From the NCBI RefSeq assembly GCF_032062135.1, contig NC_092859.1, positions 23,306,407 through 23,370,406 on the forward strand: DNA of 64,000 bases, written 5' to 3'. A program made the translations under genes and the position numbers. A model generated the notes under the pieces. It worked only from the letters and a program-made list of their open reading frames with translations. It was not told the DNA's origin and made no database searches. The DNA is from Pyxicephalus adspersus. Lineage: Eukaryota > Chordata > Amphibia > Anura > Pyxicephalidae. This document shows, piece by piece, positions 1 to 12,547 of this stretch (position 1 is its first letter; the number at the start of each line of letters is the position of its first letter).

Positions 1-2699
1 TCAGGCGTGTCCGGGGAATGGAATTAGAGGAGTAAAGCACAAAGAGACTAAAAAGTAATTCACAGTAAATTCATTCTGCTACAAGGGCTTTTTTATCTCA
101 AAGCTTTTGCCATACGTATGCATTTACTAACTCTCCATCTGCCTGAATGGATCACCATCAAATCCAACATCTGGCTATATCCGGTACTGTTGGTCCAGGA
201 CTATTGCCCCGGAGGTGGAAAATAAGATATTGACCACAAAGGTGATCTGTTAAAGAGTATGTAATTTTTAACAATCAACTTCTTGTATTTGCCCCCTTTT
301 GGCCTGTTAAATATACTATTATAATAATTTTGTTCAATAAAAATCTATTGATCCAACCAGAAATATTGTGACCTGACAACCACTTGTGCCGCACTCTCAT
401 CACTTACATGGTTTTTGGTGATTATTACAGACAACTGTCAAACCCCCCATTGTATGATGTGGAGGGAAGGGGAAGGTTAATAAAACCCTGATATAGTAAG
501 GTGAGTGAGTGAGTGTTGTCACCCAATGACAGGAAGTGTTAATTTACAGGATCACCGGGTGAAAATAATGGAAAATAAAAACCTATAAAAGAAAATGAAT
601 ACAACCACCGAATTTGAAGAACTGTTAATCTGTAACATATTGCATCAGTACTTTAGGTACTGTGGATCAAAACACTTCCAAGCTGTCCATTAATAAGTAG
701 AACTGGGGAAATCGTTAGCTATAAGAAAAACATCAAGTCTATTTCTGAATCTCAATACTGCTTCTTTCATTACTGCCTAATTCATCATGACATTCAACAG
801 TCAAATGTCCTATCCCCTTCATTAATTTAGCACCCCCATTAAATCTTATATTTTTTTCATTATTGTCCAACACAGTAAATCATATTTACTGTGTGCCAAA
901 AAAAGTCAAACTAAACTATAGTTTTAAGAAACTGTTACTGGGTAGTTTTTTTTCTTTTCATGTATATATTTTGCCATAAAACTGTTGTCATCAAATTTTC
1001 ATTATGCTGATAGCTGAGACAAAATTTTGCCTAGACACCGCAAAATTGTAAATCAAGCAATGATGCACACACTCCATGGAAACATTTCTCCACTGTCCTT
1101 TCCGCCTCCGGTTATGTACAGTGTTCACCCAAAATAATAATTTTGCTGTATGTGGGTGAAGTTTTGCTATCATGTAGAAAGTATGTACTGTTTTACCTGT
1201 CTGTATACCCTGCTCCAAAGGTGGCAGTTTAGAGCTGAAATTGCAAGAGAGTAGATTTTCTTTAGCCATTTAATGGCAACTGATGGTCCTGCATGCACAC
1301 AGGAGTTCCATTATCCCCATCATTGGCTCTATTCTCTATATCCCGTCCATTTGGTTAGTGTATCACATTCCCACTATATAAATGTTTCAGATTTTGTTGT
1401 CCCACTCTCCCGAGGAAGCTACTGTAAAACATGTCAAAAATTACAGGATCATGTATTTCACTAGCTGGAATTTCCCTGTTTTTACTTGTTTGAAACAAAA
1501 CAGTGATTTCTAGTTTTGTTTTTTTTGCATCATATGAATGGTACTGCTGACTGTGTACCATTTTTCTGTGTTTGGTATCTGTTCACAACACACCAAGAAT
1601 AAGCCTGGGTGTACACTGCATATGCATGTGTTGTGGTGCCCTGAAATTCCCATGCATTGTGGTGCTGTAGCAAGGTGCACTGGGGTATCCTATAAAATAA
1701 AAGGCACCACACATCACATTCTGCAGCAGCACACTATGAAATGCACAGATCATACTGAATTCTGAATCTGAGGCGTATAATATTATATGTCCAGATGATA
1801 AGGAAGGCGTGGGGGGCCTATCTAAAAAGTTTATTTAAAGGCACATTAATTCTTGAACAGTGCAATGGCTGAAAATTCCACATTTTGCTGCTCTTCCAAC
1901 AAGCTTAACAACCCATTCACACCCCATGGAGAAGACATCTAAATGCCCCATATATGTGTACATCCAGACATGGATAGAAATAGAAGGGTAAAAGATTTTA
2001 CAGCTGTTGTATATGTTTAATCTCTGCTGATGCCTATAAATGTTCAACTATTTGTGCCGCAGATAGACCATGCATGCCCAAACAGGAGATTAATGGGGTG
2101 AGATAAACCAAAATATTCACATTCAATGGACAAGTGTTATGATGTATGGATACTTGAGTTAAACTAACCAATCCTAGGACCCTGGTCTGTATAGGTAACC
2201 AAGAATGTAGCCAAAGCAAAAATACAGAGCACATATGGTAAGATAAATGTGCAGCTATAAAATAAAGACATATCACAAAAATGTTGGAAACATCTTTGAA
2301 TTTCTCTCCTAAAATACCCCATAACATATTTCTCATAACTCTACACTTCTAAAATACTCTGCATTACAGGAGGACATTCCTCTACTAAAATTAATACTAA
2401 TAATAACTAAGCTGGCTTTAAAGACGTGTTGTTACTTGTAGTTCCTAAAACTTTTATATGGATGACTCCTACAGGCTAGTACAAAAAAAAAGAATTATTT
2501 TATATGGCTGGGAAAAGATCAGTGTCAGGGCACAAGGAGCACAGTGTGTATATCACACTTGGCTAAACAGCTGGAATTTCTTAGGGTGACAAGCAGGCAG
2601 CTCAGAGCTTCAGTAATACTAATAATTAATGTGCTGTGGACAGAAAAAATACAACAACATGACATTCACTTTTTCCATTAGAAACTGCATTACAACCAG
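1..2699. other. Intergenic, nothing recognised
   Basis: AT-rich sequence with only short ORFs that lack domains or splice context. No transposon ends or RNA genes seen. Confidence 0.5.
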
Positions 2700-2995
2700 T
2701 AAAACGTCAGTCCCATGGGTGTTCAGGGTCCCTAAAGTGTCAGTTACATTGTGTTGACCCGCCAGGTATCGGTGTGTCAGTGTATCCATGTACTAGTATC
2801 CCCAGTGTGTCTGTGTTCCAGATGCCCAAGTAACACTGTGCTGTGTTCTGGATCCCCAATTGTCAATGTGCCATTGTTATGGGATGTCCAAGTTTCAATG
2901 TACTATTATTTTGGACCCAAAAGAGTCTATATTATCAAATATGGGACCCCAAAATGTCAGTGTGTCATGGTCCGGAATCCCAAAGTTTTAGTAAG
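2700..2995. repeat. Degenerate tandem repeat, unit about 45 bp
   Basis: Repeated but diverged phrases of the type GTGTCAGTGTGTCATGTTC and TGGGATCCCCAAAGTGTCAG (for example GGATCCCCAATTGTCAATGT, GGACCCCAAAATGTCAGTGT, GGAATCCCAAAGTTTTAGTA). About six units. No coding role. Confidence 0.5.
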
Positions 2996-3640
2996 TGATT
3001 GTAGAACTTCAGTTTCCTATCAATAAGGAAATCCAACAATTTCTACAGAAATACTTCCCAAATAATGCAGGCACCATTTGAAATGCTCACAAAGCAGTCA
3101 TTAGGGGAACCCTTAGGCTTCGTCTCACACTGTGTGCGATATGCCAGAACATCACACACTGCAAGCAATGCTTACTATAGGCAGTACAGTGCAGTATATT
3201 GCTGCACACAGTTCTGTATGTTTTCGTGCACTTCCCAATTATTATTTTCTCCACAAAATGTTTTTAAACAATATATGGTACTGTACAGCCAAACTCACCC
3301 TAGGGGCTTTGTGTCCATGGCAGAGGCTCAGAAGGCATTCTTTATTTGTACATATGGTGGAAATATTTCAGGATTAGGATGTTTAGGATAATTTAATTGC
3401 AAAGCGAAATATACACAAACCCATTTATAGCTTTGTTGAAAAATCAGCAATTCAATGAGTCCTTCCAAGCTTTCTCACTAGCAAATAGACAATTGTAGTA
3501 GGGTGATCTAGGGCAATCTAACTTCCTTTTTACCTTCTTTTCTCTTCATTTTGTTTTATAAGTTTTCACTTCTTTTTCCTTAGCTCTTTTTTTCTTTACA
3601 CATCAGGTCACCATACCAATGATCATACATTGAAAGGTTA

Positions 3641-5047
3641 CAGTGAGGGAAAGAAGTATTTGATCCCCAGCTGATTTTGTACGTTTGCCCTCTGACAAAG
3701 AAATGACCAGTCTATAATTGTAATGGTAGGTTTATTGTAGATGTGAGAGACAGAATAACAACAAAAGAACCCTCAAAAACCCAGTGCTCAAAAGTCAGAG
3801 CTTGATGTGCATTGCAATGAGTGAAATAAGTATTTGATCCCCTATCAACCAGGAAGATTTCAGGCTCCCTGGTATCTTCACTGTATGCAGGTAACGAGCA
3901 GAGATTAGGAGCAACCTCTGTAAGGGAGTGATCCTAATCCAAGCTTGTTACAGTACCTGTATAAAAGACACCTGTCCACAGAAGCAGGCAATCAGATTCC
4001 AAACTAGCCACCATGGCCAAGACCAAAGAGCTGTCTAAGGATGTCAGGGACAAGATTGTAGACCTACACAAGGCTGGACTGGGCTACAAGACTATCGCCA
4101 AGCAGCTGGGTGTGAAGGTGACAACAGTTGGCGTGATAATTTGCAAATGGAAGAAACACAAAATAACTGTCAATCTCCCTCGGTCTTGGGTTCCATGCAA
4201 GATCTCGCCTCGTGGAGTTGCAATGATCATGAGAATGGTGACAAAGCAGCCCAGAACTACACGGGGGGAACTTGTCAATGATCTCAGGGCAGCTGGGACC
4301 ATAGTCACCAGGAAAATAATTGGTAACACACTGCCCCATGAAGGCCTGAAATCTTGCAGAGCCCGCAAGGTCCCCATGCTCAAGATAGCACATGTACAGG
4401 CCCGTCTGCAGTTTGCCAATGAACATCTGAATGATCCAGAGGAGAACTGGGTGAAACTGGGTGTGGTCAGATGAGACCAAAATTGAGCTCTTTGGCATCA
4501 ACTCGTGTTTCAAAACGTGTTTGGAGGAGGAGGAATGCTGCCTATGATCCCAAGAACACCATCCCCACCGTCAAACATAGAGGTGGACACATTATGCTTT
4601 AGGGGTGTTTTTTTTCTGCTACAGGACACCTTCATCGCATTAAAGGGACAATGGATGGGGCCATGTACCGTCATATCTTGGGTGAGCACTTCCTCTCCTC
4701 AGCCAGGGCATTGAAAGTGGGTGGTGGATGGGTATTCCAGCATGCCAATGACCCAAAACACACGGCCAAGGCAACAAAGGAGTGGCTCAAGAAGAAGCAC
4801 ATGAAAGCCCAGGAGTGGCCCAGCCAGACTCCAGACTGATTGATAGGGGATCGAATACTTATTTCACTCATTACAATGTACATCAAGCTCTGACTTTTGA
4901 GCACTGGGTTTTTGAGGGTTCTTTTGTTGTTATTCTGTCTCTCACACCTACAATAAACCTACCATTACAATTATAGACTGGGCATTTCTTTGTCAGAGGG
5001 CAAACGTACAAAGTCAGCAGGAGATCAAATACTTCTTTCCCTCACTG
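3641..5047 (+). mobile_element. Tc1-like (Tc1/mariner superfamily) DNA transposon, copy 1, inactive
   Basis: Bounded by TA dinucleotides (3639-3640 and 5048-5049) and by inverted repeats of about 210 bp. The left end begins CAGTGAGGGAAAGAAGTATT; the right end is its near-exact complement. The repeats carry the repeated motif AAGTATTTGATCCCC typical of this vertebrate Tc1 lineage. Inside is a decayed transposase reading frame. At 1407 bp it is shorter than intact relatives (about 1.6 kb) because the 3' part of the transposase is missing before the right repeat. Confidence 0.95.
4013..4839 (+). pseudogene. Tc1-like transposase, frameshifted and 3'-truncated
   Basis: Starts [20 protein letters not shown], the bipartite helix-turn-helix of Tc1 transposases, and reads on to WVKLGVVR (153 codons) where a frameshift ends it near 4474. 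Later pieces in other frames show the WSDET-region remnant and [20 protein letters not shown]. The second catalytic region reads HAND where QDND is expected. Coding stops at PSQTPD, just before the LNPIENLW motif that carries the catalytic Glu, and runs directly into the right inverted repeat. No active enzyme can be made. Confidence 0.92.
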
Positions 5048-5049
5048 TA

Positions 5050-8000
5050 TATATGGTTCATGGTCTCATTCATTGTGCAAACTCATACAATATCCCTTGT
5101 TGTAACTGAAGATCAGTAAAACTGAAACTTAGTTACAAGCTTCAGCCCATCCTAAATTAATACATTAGGATAACAAACCTTTATCATCCAGCAGAGCAGT
5201 CGCTCCTTGCTGTACAAGTTATCCCAAAACACAAGGGCATTATTTACGCTCCACGCAGCCTTCAGACAAAATTTTGCTAACCCACATTTTAAAAAGATTT
5301 ACTGAATCATCAGCAAACTGCTGACATGTGACACGCAACTGAAAATAGGACACCGAACACAAAACATAAATATGTAATAACAGTTCGGACATCTTCATGT
5401 AATCACTGAGGCGGACTTTCAGGGTTACTCCGCCTGTCAATGACCTCGTTGTGTGCCGCTGATTCATGACAAACCCAAAAAGAAAGTTTTAGGTGAATCT
5501 TACAAGTTATCAAAAAAAATGACATGTAAAAACATTCAGCAAAATCATTTTGTATAAAGTTTCACATTTTATCATTAAAACCAATGAAGCTATAACCCAG
5601 TGAATTTGACAAGACGAGATGATCAGAGTCATCAATCTGCTGCAGGCAAGAGAAAGCATTTCCTCAGTCTACTCTCCCCAGTGTCTGACTGCAACATCGT
5701 AACTTAGTAGTAAGTCATAACGTATAGCAGGGTGTGATCTGTTACAGATATTTGTCCTAAAAACTGCACAGAGACCAGGATTTACATGGTTGTGTTATCA
5801 ATCAGCTGACATATTAAATGATGCCTGAACAAAGATAGTCCTGCGTTTTTGGGGGGATAAGCAGAAGAAAGCATTGCCAGAGGGAATTCTATAATCTGTG
5901 AGAGGTATAAAATACCTGGAAGTGGTACACTGACACATTACTGAGTATGCTGCAAATACGAATACCCGTGAATACTTGCAAATTTTAGTAAAAGCTCCTG
6001 GGGCCCGAAGGAGCAGAATTAGTGTAATGCTTTAATTTAGCTTTAAATGGATATAAGTTTTTTTGTATGGCTGCCTTAAATCTGATTTAAAAAAAATGAC
6101 TTACTGCAGATCACATGACTGTCTGGTGGATCACATGATACTTAACCCCTTATAAACCAGCACAGACACAAAGGACAATTGTGCACAGCCAATGTGGCAT
6201 CAATTACTGTCCCAGCTGAACTTTACAAACTTAAGAAAATGAAAGCCAGCATCCACAGATGTTTATGCGGCAATGTTCAGGGGGCTCCCTGGGGGTCTTG
6301 TGAGGAGATATAAATAGCCACAGATGAGCCCAGTGTACATTTCCAGTTGTTATTGTTGTCAGTGGCGTAGGCCGTTACGTCTGAGCAGAGTCGGCCGCTG
6401 GCTAGGATCCCATAACTTGTTTTATCTTTCATGAATGGGAACAGGAAGTGGGGTCACCGCGGTGTCTAATTGAAACCATCCCCTGAAACTGGAGAGCAGG
6501 CCAAGCCGAACGCACACAAGCAACTGACACGCACAGTGCACGCCAATGGTGAACGTAGAATGTTGCATGAAACACAACTCATTGCTCCTGTGTAACATCT
6601 TGTCTGGGGGCTGCTCTGATTTGTTCATTTTGCTCTGGTAAAAATACAATTAAAAGCATTTTGTTGTATCCGTTGGTAAATGCAAAGAATACCTGTTGTT
6701 TTTGAAAGCTGGGCTAAACAGGTAGTCCCCGAATTAGATACGGAGACTGTAGGTTTGTTCTTAGGTTGAATTTGTTGGAATAGGTACATTATTTTAATAA
6801 TTAGGACAGATGTTTGTCTCAATATTTTATTAGGCAGCGTGGTGTCAGTTACTGTATAAAATCCTCACTTTAAGCTAATGCCAAAGAAAAAAAAAACTTT
6901 ATGGAGCCTAGACATTCATTAACTTCTGGAGCACGCTGTGCTTTGATATGCAAAACGAAACAGTTTGTCTTGGTCATTAAAGAGTTACAAGAGGCTGCAG
7001 AGAGCTCACCCCCTAAGATCACCCCCAACCTCAGCTGTGTTTAGCAAAAGATTTCTTCTGAAAGTCATGNNNNNNNNNNNNNNNNNNNNNNNNNNNNNNN
7101 NNNNNNNNNNNNNNNNNNNNNNNGAGCGAGCAGGGAATCCTGGTTATATCTAGGACATCGGTATGTCCTTAACTCGGGGACTACCTGTACTCTGATCAGT
7201 AACATTGCTCCCAGCTATCACTAAGAACTGCAATATCCCACCCTCCATGCTATGTGCTATGGAGATGATGAGAGGAGCTGGAATTCTGTAGGACTTGGAC
7301 ACTTGGGGAGACAGTGATGCCTTTCAGTACATAGAACACAGTAAGCTTTGACCCCTTAGAACACAAGGAATGTTACTGGTAGGATCGGAGGGTAAAAATA
7401 TATTGGAATAACCCAGGAGAAGAACACTAAAGAGCCATTTTAGACCCAAAGTGAGCATTCTGCCTTGAGTTCATCTTCAATTTGAACCACTCCCATTCAA
7501 ATGAACCATATTTTCATGCAACTGCGGCAGTTCACAGGGCAGTTGTTTTAGGCTGCACGGTTGCTTTTGTGAGATTCGTGCCGCAGCCACAGCCTCATGC
7601 AACTGCAGCGGTTTGTTGTGTGCCTGGGCCAACTTTTGCACTGCAGGTATAACAGAGCCCTAACGCAGACACCACATCTAAGGACAGGTAAGTTACACTA
7701 CATGACATTGTTCTATCTTTGGTTTAGATCCACTAAGCTCAGAAAGAGAAGAATGTTGCTGTTAACAGTTACAGAGTTAATTGCTTAAACCCTGGATAAT
7801 GAGTACGGGAGGGGAAGATCAATACAAGTCCAACAAACATTCCCAACACTCAGCAAAGACAAGCTAATTAGATCATATGTCTCACTTTGCATGAGATACC
7901 CAGATATAACCCCAGCCCAAACCTTTTCAGATTTTACTTCACTTAAACATTAAGATTCCATGCACTGGTGTCACTTTTTGAGATGATTTCCAATAAAATA

Positions 8001-9189
8001 ATGAAGTAAATAAAAAAAAGTAAATCAGAAAAAAGTTCAGCAGGCGACCAATCACAATTTCCATCAGATGTGGGTAGATTGGATGCAAATTATGAAATAT
8101 AAAAATATAATTTGTACAATGTGATCAGAATTCTAGGAAACCAGAATCTTGTAGACATGTATGCAGTGTTATGGGATTTCCAATTACATACTGATCGGCG
8201 GTGGATCAGCTCCAGTGTAGTAGACCTAGCTCGCTTTATGTGAATAATTAATCACTGGCTCGCTCAATCTAATTTAAGAACAAAAAAAAAATAAAAAAAA
8301 GCTAAGTGGTTTTCAATAGACATAAATGTGACCACAATACACACACATCCATCAGCAACCAACTAAACGTGCAGCCATCGGCATCTTTTGCTCCTCCCTG
8401 GAGGGTTATTGGTCCTAATTAGTAAAACTGCAATGATTAAGCAGCGCTGGCACCTTACATGCACCTCTCATGACTAATTTAAATGTAATGTGATGTACGG
8501 CCATCATACACACAGGGGGTTATCTGGGTTTGGTGGCTGCGTTGCTCAAGGGGACACCGGTGCTGATTTGTTCCGTATCCCAGCTACGGGTGTTGTCGGG
8601 TCGCTGGCACTAATCATGGATGCTCAGAGATTTCTGTCCCATAGGGACAAAACAAATGCTAATTACATCCTCTAATAGGCAGAGTGATGGTAAATAGTGA
8701 GAGTGTCCTACCCCAGGGAATGGCCATGCAGAACAACACAGTACAATGCTATGGCACCGAAGAGGACCTGTCTCATGCACTCACCAATAGACACCATTTC
8801 ACTGGCTCCTTTACATTAAATGTAAAAAAAAAAAGAAAAAACATCTAACTGGATGACGTGTAGATTTCCCATATAAAATCCCATTTTTTTCATCTTTTGT
8901 GCTAATGATCTCTTGCACCATTTCGTATTCACATTCACTCCAGTGATGACTGCATGGCATTTCTCATTGCAGGTTTCCTAAAGGTGACAACAGTGGAAAA
9001 TATTCAGCAATAACGCCTTTTAACAAGAAGTAGCTTTTTGGGAGAATTACTCCGACCTTCTGTTCTCCAGAATTCTAAAATTTGGTATTTCTCACTTTCT
9101 ATCCTAGTGGCAATAGTTGCAGAACAGATAAAGAATGAATCTTCACATAAATATCAATGTAAAGCTGCCCAAAAAAGTAGCTTTGTTTT
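5050..9189. other. Intergenic, nothing firm
   Basis: AT-rich with one gap (7070-7123). 7510-7625 has inverted phrases (CATGCAACTGCGGCAGTT, CTCATGCAACTGCAGCGG) typical of a worn repeat. 8210-8680 has several homeodomain-type TAATTA/ATTAAT cores and could be constrained. No gene seen. Confidence 0.4.
7070..7123. other. Assembly gap (54 N)
   Basis: Run of N. The ORFs spanning it are not interpretable. Confidence 0.99.
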
Positions 9190-9455
9190 TTTTGCCTTCA
9201 CAGGTTCGAATCTCGGCTGTGACACTATCTGCATGGAGTTTGTATATTCTCCCTGTGTTTGCGTGGGTTTCCTCCCAAATTCCAAAAACATGCAGTTAGG
9301 TTAAATGACTTCGGCCTTAGACTGTAATAATGACACATGATTATGGTATGGACATTAGATTGTGAGCTCCTTTGAAGGGCAGCTAGTGACATGACTATGG
9401 ACTTTGTACAGCACTGCGTAATATGTCGGCGCTATATAAATACTGTGTAATAATA
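9190..9455 (+). mobile_element. tRNA-derived SINE, 5'-shortened
   Basis: Contains the B-box-like GGTTCGAATCTCGGC at 9203, the central block CTATCTGCATGGAGTTTGTA and the tail TGTACAGCACTGCGTAATAT..GGCGCTATATAAATACTGTG. Same family as the element at 35172-35515, in the opposite orientation. The A-box part is mostly gone. Confidence 0.75.
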
Positions 9456-9638
9456 ACAGCTGCACCAATACAGAGCTGCAAATTCTATAGCTGTCTGTGG
9501 GTGAAGGGTTAATTCCAAGCTCCCATTAGCTCTTTTTACAAAGATGGAAGAGCTGAGATTTGCCTGAAAGGGTCGTTTTCTGAGAAAAAGCCGCAGCCTG
9601 ACATCGCCTGCAGGGTATGCGCTCTCAGGACAGGCGGC

Positions 9639-9646
9639 TGACGTCA
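9639..9646 (+). promoter_or_regulatory. Full CRE palindrome TGACGTCA
   Basis: Perfect CREB/ATF site inside a locally GC- and CpG-richer stretch (about 9590-9760: CGGCTGACGTCAGCTGTGCC, AGCGGAGGGGGGCCC). No gene recognised nearby. The stretch could be a distal element or an unrecognised promoter. Confidence 0.4.
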
Positions 9647-10486
9647 GCTGTGCCGAGAGTAGCGGAGGGGGGCCCAGACACCGAGCCAGCCGGGGTACCG
9701 TGTCCATGTGACAGCGAATGCAACTTCACACTCGCCCCACACACGTTGCACGCAGGCTGGACTCAATTAGGAAAATCGCTTTATACTCCGTCCAATTCTG
9801 TCTCCTTCTCACATATCAAACCCGAGCGTGGAAGAGCCAGATTTCCTAATTCAATTTTCTTTCTGGGCTCCACCAGAGAATCAACTTTTTTTCAACCCCC
9901 ATAAATTCGCCCCAATCATTTAAAGCGGACCTAGCATCAGATATATTTTATCATAAAGTATTTGGAGTAATTGTAATGTAGAATATGCCACAATCAAATG
10001 TTTTATTATTACTGGGGACATAAGCAGAAAAGAACTGAATAAAATCTGCATTTGATTGGCTCTCCAATAAAAATCATCTCAGTGGATGAGTCTGCTCGCT
10101 GCTGCCCCTTATTGTTCAACATACTGCAACTACAATTGCACCTACAGGTTGGAAAAGCATAGGAATTCAGGCTGTTCACTCACCAAGGTTAATTATCACC
10201 TGGGAAAGGATATTTCACTTAGCTTAATCCATTTAATAAAGCTTTGATTCTGATTTATTCATCTGAGCAATAAAAAAAATGAGGGAACGTGACACCAGAA
10301 ATCTAATACTTTGTGTGCTATTGTGGCATCAGTTTAAAGGTCAGCCTCTATCAATCATACCGTATTACGTAGATTTTTTGCAATTTCTATCTACCAGCAT
10401 TTCATTGCCCACATGCATAATACTGCAATGCATATTATCACATTAGACATGGTGCAATGTGATGTGTTACTCAACCGACCCAAGCT

Positions 10487-11120
10487 TGGTTTATCACATA
10501 CACCTGACCCTGCCCTCTGTTTATCACATTCACTTGACCCCTGCACTCGGTTTATCACATACACCACATACACCTGACCCCTGTGCTCAGTATATCACAT
10601 ACACCTGACCCCTGGGCTCTGTTTATCACATACACCTGACCCCTGTGCTCAGTTTATCACATACACCTGACCTATGGGCTCAGTTTATCACATACACCTG
10701 ACCCCTGCTCTCGGTTTATCACATACACCTGAACCCTACACTCAGTTTATCACATACACCTGACCCCCTGCGCTCAGTTTATCAAAAACAACTGACCCCT
10801 GCGCTCAGTTTATCACATACACCTGACACCTGACCCCTGCGCTCAGTTTATCACATACACCTGACCCCTGCGCACAGTTTATCACATACACCTGACCCCT
10901 GCGCTCAGTTTATCACATACAACTGACCCCTGCGCTCAGTTTATCATATACACCTGACCCCTGTGCTCAGTTTGTCACATACACCTGACCCCTGCGCTCA
11001 GTTTATCACATACAACTGACCCCTGCGCTCAGTTTATCACATACAACTGACCCCTGCGCTCAGTTTATCACATACACCTGAACCCTGTGCTCAGTTTATC
11101 ACATACACCTGACCCCTGTT
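10487..11120. repeat. 31-bp minisatellite, about 20 copies
   Basis: Unit TTTATCACATACACCTGACC + CCTGCGCTCAG, repeated head to tail. Early units (to about 10740) vary most (CTGGGCTCTG, CTGCACTCGG); later ones are nearly uniform (CTGCGCTCAG). Copies carrying ACAACTGACC in place of ACACCTGACC form a sub-variant (10910-11045). One unit at about 10820 has an internal ACACCTG duplication. No coding role. Confidence 0.95.
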
Positions 11121-11129
11121 AACACAATT

Positions 11130-12545
11130 TGATCACTATTGTTATTTGTAGAGTGCCACATAGTTTTTCTCCACTGACTTTATTTCCCTGGGTACAGAGC
11201 TTCTAGTAGCCTATTCCCCCCACTCATGTGTAGTGTAGAGTGAGAGCAACCTACTATTAACTTTAATGCACTGGCAAAATTTTGATCTGAAGTAGATGGA
11301 TTGCATTGAAAGAATAATGGTGATTAGAAATATGAATATGATGCAAGAGATTATGTTTTTCAATGTTCCAAAATAAATTTCAATGGAATAATGAATCAAA
11401 ATAGTGATCAATTAAATTTGTCATGTGTATGGTTGACTTTAGAGCCTTCATATAAAACACATTTTGCTTTCCCAATTCTACTGTACTGAAAATCCTGCTA
11501 AAAGGAGCTCAAGCACAGGTCAGAAGAACCTCAAACTTATGTTTGAGCTCAAAGACAATCAGTACAGGCTCTGACTGCAATCAATACCTTCTCTGGGGTC
11601 TTACTCTGATATCTCGGCAAGTGGGCTCAGAATGGACTTACACACATGGCTGATCCTTTATCTGAATATAGAATACAATTAGGAGGTAAATAGGTGACAC
11701 AATAATACCAGGACACAGGCTCGCTGGCTGTTGTACATTGTAACTTCATAATCAGATGAGTGGAATCTCAGAAACATTTACAACTATTTACAGTTTCCTT
11801 GTCAGTGATTTATTGATACTTTGGGAGGAAAACATTTTTTGTGTAACTTTTGTATCAGTACTGTAATCATCTGTATCACAGAATATATGAACACCACCAA
11901 GAATTGCACAGCCACCCGGCATTGCAGGCGCTGGCATCTCAGACTAGGGAACAAATGGTGACCCTCAGGGATGCCTGAGCAATGATGGTGCCATCTATTT
12001 AAAGAGATCTAAAGAATCTAGATGATTTCCAGGTTGTTACATTGGCACATCACTCAGATTGCAAGACATTACATATATCATAGATCCACTTCAAATGCCA
12101 AAAGTATTGAGTCTCTTGTAAATAGAGGGAAGAGGAGGGTAACCTACGACAACACAGATGCCCTGAACCACAGAGCTAACAATCTAATCTGCAATTTTTA
12201 GGGATAATAAATAGAAATGAAGTGGTGCAGCAGCACAATGAACATGGCCTGTAATCCTATAATAGCTATAATCACCCCACAAAACAGAGATTACTCGTTA
12301 AATCATTAGTGTGGAAAATCACCTAATTATCTAACAGTTCTATCCGCAGTATTGTTATTTAAATGTTCAACTGAGCTTAGCCCCATACACTATGCAGAAT
12401 GACAATTTGTGGGTGATATTCCAAAAAGTTTCATTGTACACGTGATATTCAGGAGCACCAACGTGTAACCAAAGTGTACCTGTCACCTGCCAATACTGGA
12501 CGAGGCCGTAGTGGAGCTTGAGAATGAGCCAGAATTAGCAACATA
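11130..12545. other. Intergenic, nothing recognised
   Basis: AT-rich sequence between the 31-bp minisatellite and the second Tc1-like copy. No repeat ends, ORFs with domains, or splice-site patterns were identified. Confidence 0.5.
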
Positions 12546-12547
12546 TA

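Noticed and set aside
9203..9220. Possible tRNA gene (GGTTCGAATC B box)
   Set aside because: The surrounding sequence does not fold as a cloverleaf and continues as a SINE body and tail.
9432..9904. ORFs around the CRE site as a possible gene
   Set aside because: Compositionally ordinary, no domain, no splice-site pattern I could trust; one ORF runs into the SINE tail.
10487..11120. Repeats resembling a CRISPR array
   Set aside because: Units are contiguous with no variable spacers, and the host is a vertebrate. It is a minisatellite.
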